NCBI GenBank assembly: GCA_045118335.1
Contig: JBGUXY010000049.1
Coordinates: 1-64,000 of the forward strand
DNA from: W1P20-047 sp045118335
GTDB lineage: Bacteria; Actinomycetota; Coriobacteriia; Coriobacteriales; Eggerthellaceae
Direction of reading: 5' to 3'
DNA: 64,000 nucleotides
The notes under the pieces were generated by a model, which saw nothing but the letters and a program-made list of their open reading frames with translations, was not told where the DNA came from and made no database searches. The position numbers and the translations under genes were made by a program. Shown piece by piece: positions 62,288-64,000 of the stretch; positions within the stretch are counted from its first letter, which is position 1; each line of letters opens with the position of its first letter.

Positions 62288-62326
62288 AAACGCCGATCGA
62301 TTCCAGTGAAAGCGATCGGCGTTTTT
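62288..62326 (+). terminator. Terminator after thiE
   Basis: A 12-bp perfect stem (62288-62299 with 62313-62324) with a 13-base loop, running into a T-run. It ends the thi operon. Confidence 0.85.
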
Positions 62327-62386
62327 GCTGTTGGCGTCTTTCGCCAATGTTTGATGCAGGTTGCCGGCTACCAGCTAGGCCACTGT

Positions 62387-63277
62387 CTACTGGCTGTTTT
62401 CTGCAGATTCCGGGCTGGGTGTGGCAGGGGTGTTGCTCACCTTGTTGAAGATGATTCTCACGCCTTCGTCCTGCAGCGTGAGCTGGCCATCCTTCACGGT
62501 GTAGTGGAGGGTTTCATCGCTGGATGTTCCCGATTTCTCATGTAGTGTGATGGTGCCATCTTCGCTAGCTTCCCATGTTCCGGTGACGGAGGCTTCATTG
62601 AAGAAATCCAGATAAAACGTGCCGTCTTCGACCAGGTTCAGCTTGATTGCCTCGAGTCCCACGTAATCGAGGATTTCCAGATCGCTTGACGTGACCCCTT
62701 GCCAGGATGCCTCTTCTTCGATTTCGATGGACGAAAGCTCCCAGGAACCGGTCAGCGAATCGGAGTCGATGTCGCCCGTATTCTCGACTATGGTATCGGT
62801 GCTGTTGCCATAATCCCCTTCGGAGAGCACCGAGTCCATGACGGCGATGCCGGCGAACAGCAGCAGCGTCATGAGGATGGAAAACACTATGCCCAGGATG
62901 CCGCACACCAGACCCGCGGTTGCCTTGCCGTCCGGGGCGTTGTGCTTGGCCAAGATGGCCAGTACGATGGCGACGATGCCCAAGATGATGCCCAGGCCGA
63001 TGGTGAACGAAAGCACGATGGCCAGGATACCGCATACGAGCGCGCCAACGGCAAGTCCTTTGCCCTTCGACTGCTCGGGGAGGGGCTGGGCGTTGGGCGG
63101 CGTCGGCGGTTGCCCCGGCTGTTGGTAGGGTTGCTGGGAAAACAACGCCGTTTGGTCGAACTGTGCTTCGGGGATTTGCGCAGTTGCCTCGGAATAGTTC
63201 TGGCTATCGGGTTGGTACGCGTTTGGCGCTGGTTCTGGCTGTTGGGGTTGGGTAGGGATGCTGCCTTGCTTCGGCAT
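62387..63277 (-). CDS. DUF4190 membrane protein with C-terminal lipocalin-like domain
   Basis: A 296-residue protein. The first ~70 residues are Pro/Gln-rich and disordered. Two helical hairpins of the DUF4190 type follow (LAVGALVCGILAIVLSF, then KATAGLVCGILGIVFSIL), separated by KHNAPDGK. The C-terminal ~120 residues begin TGSWELSSIEI and contain DGTFYLDFF and TGTWEASEDGTITL, the alternating pattern of small lipocalin-like domains (DUF5640-like). This places a soluble beta-barrel outside or inside the membrane anchor. GGAGGAG precedes the start at 63277. Function unknown. Confidence 0.75.
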   Translation of the reverse strand: MPKQGSIPTQPQQPEPAPNAYQPDSQNYSEATAQIPEAQFDQTALFSQQPYQQPGQPPTPPNAQPLPEQSKGKGLAVGALVCGILAIVLSFTIGLGIILGIVAIVLAILAKHNAPDGKATAGLVCGILGIVFSILMTLLLFAGIAVMDSVLSEGDYGNSTDTIVENTGDIDSDSLTGSWELSSIEIEEEASWQGVTSSDLEILDYVGLEAIKLNLVEDGTFYLDFFNEASVTGTWEASEDGTITLHEKSGTSSDETLHYTVKDGQLTLQDEGVRIIFNKVSNTPATPSPESAENSQ

Positions 63278-63543
63278 GGCTCCTCCAATCTTCAAGAGGG
63301 CTAGGAAGAGCGCCTCCTGCGACGTTGACGTTTTGCTGGGTTGAGTATAACCGTATGTAGAACGGCCATCGATTTTTGAAAGCAACCAGAAAGGAACTCT
63401 TAAGGAAGGCACTTGCTCGCATCCGTTCCCCTGCGCTGGGAGCCTACACGACATGAGCTTTGCTGTTACATGTGCCAGTTTTCGCATCTGGAGAAGGCGT
63501 TGTTTCTTCAATAGCTTCCAGAACCCGTTTTCGCCGATGGCAT
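63278..63543. other. Gap upstream of the DUF4190 gene
   Basis: Together with the terminator this is a 386-base gap. Apart from the terminator at its right side I see nothing distinctive; a promoter for the DUF4190 gene must lie here. Confidence 0.4.
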
Positions 63544-63581
63544 AAAAAACCTCCCGTTCTCGATGGTTGGAGAACGGGAGG
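63544..63581 (-). terminator. Terminator of the surface-protein gene
   Basis: A perfect 12-bp stem (63550-63561 with 63570-63581) with an A-run on the plus strand at 63544-63549, that is, a U-run for leftward transcription. Confidence 0.9.
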
Positions 63582-63663
63582 AGCTTGCGTTGGTTGTGGC
63601 TTGCTCTAGCTTGCGTGCGTCATGCAGCTGTTTGCCCAGAAAGCGATTTGCGCATTTGGGCTG

Positions 63664-64000
63664 CTACTTCTTGGCGCTCTTGCGCGCTTTCACGGCCACG
63701 GCTGCTGCCACTGCCACTACCACGACGAGCACGCCCACGATGATGGGCAGCATCTGGTTGTCGCCGGTTTTGGGTGAAGTGCTTGCAGAGGTCTGCACGG
63801 ACGACTGGCCCTTCATGTCTTTCACGTTCAGCACAGCGCAACCGTCGCTGTTGTTGTCGAGCGCCACCGACGCACCACCCTGGTCGATGAGCACCCTGTT
63901 CGATCCGGCATCGTATTTGATGTTGATGTCATGTTCGCGGTTGTAGCCCGCAGGAGCTTTGGTCTCGGAGAGCACGTAGGTGGTGTCTGTGCGCAAGCCG
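63664..64000 (-). CDS. Sortase-anchored SpaA-type surface protein, C-terminal part
   Basis: A gene running off the right edge; only its last ~112 residues are present. The visible part has the end of a CnaB/SpaA-like domain (TYVLSETKAPAGYN, with the Glu that catalyses isopeptide formation), then a Ser/Thr linker. The wall-sorting signal is SPKTGDNQ, followed by a hydrophobic helix and the basic tail KARKSAKK. SPKTG is a variant of LPxTG. It is probably a pilin or adhesin. The class B sortase at 24680 is one possible processing enzyme, although class A or C would be more usual for this motif. A strong terminator follows the gene. Confidence 0.85.
   Translation of the reverse strand, partial: GLRTDTTYVLSETKAPAGYNREHDINIKYDAGSNRVLIDQGGASVALDNNSDGCAVLNVKDMKGQSSVQTSASTSPKTGDNQMLPIIVGVLVVVVAVAAAVAVKARKSAKK

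Overview
The window looks like a chromosomal stretch of a moderately high-GC, Gram-positive-type anaerobe. The evidence is: many acidic-linker lipoproteins with a clear lipobox, a class B sortase and an SPKTG-anchored SpaA-type surface protein, an LtaS-like phosphoglycerol transferase, meso-DAP dehydrogenase, a fused CydDC exporter and a short MetH. This mix fits the Coriobacteriia (Eggerthellaceae-like) best. That placement is an inference from gene content and style, not from a marker gene. Nearly all of the DNA is explained by about 50 genes with good ribosome binding sites. I see no rRNA, tRNA, CRISPR array, prophage or intact insertion sequence.

Layout. 0.1-10.8 kb: a vWA protein, a macro-domain/zinc-ribbon fusion, a DUF2130 protein, a membrane-anchored spermidine-synthase-like protein, an LtaS-like enzyme, a lipoprotein and proA. 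10.9-19.5 kb: a Fic protein, ettA, a repeat lipoprotein, lysC-asd (aspartate pathway) and a QueG-like Fe-S protein. 19.5-24.5 kb: a polyphosphate locus with ppk1 and a two-domain PPK2 diverging from a shared control region. 24.6-31.7 kb: sortase B, purM and purN separated by a very large inverted repeat, a small membrane protein, a membrane J-domain protein, cysE and map. 31.8-38.5 kb: CydDC fusion, then an ArsR/HMA/P1B-ATPase zinc-efflux operon with a readable promoter and operator. 38.6-41.5 kb: a clostripain-family lipoprotein and another lipoprotein.

41.8-58 kb is a sulfur and one-carbon island. cysD and a cysN-cysC fusion make APS and PAPS and overlap a ChrA-family transporter that may bring in sulfate. 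A four-gene, end-overlapping operon follows: an SsuABC/TauABC-like importer coupled to a HydE-like radical SAM enzyme. luxS and an MTA/SAH nucleosidase come next, then a second HydE-like paralogue of identical length, then a PAPS-type sulfotransferase. On the other strand are metF and a MetH without the reactivation domain, followed by ddh. The HydE-like pair carries a changed active-site stretch, and no hydF or hydG is seen here, so its substrate is open. I consider this the best candidate for an undescribed system in the window. From 58 kb come a CcdA-TlpA fusion, a TPP riboswitch with terminator in front of thiM and thiE (with a possible small Cys-rich ORF between them), a DUF4190 membrane protein, and the C-terminal end of a sortase-anchored protein running off the window.

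Intergenic DNA carries several kinds of structured repeat: a 129-bp inverted repeat between purM and purN whose core recurs at the start of the window, a family of small hairpins with a CCGTCC-like loop at four sites, a 66-bp palindromic element resembling paired IS3-family ends, and a 154-bp element bounded by 21-bp inverted repeats.
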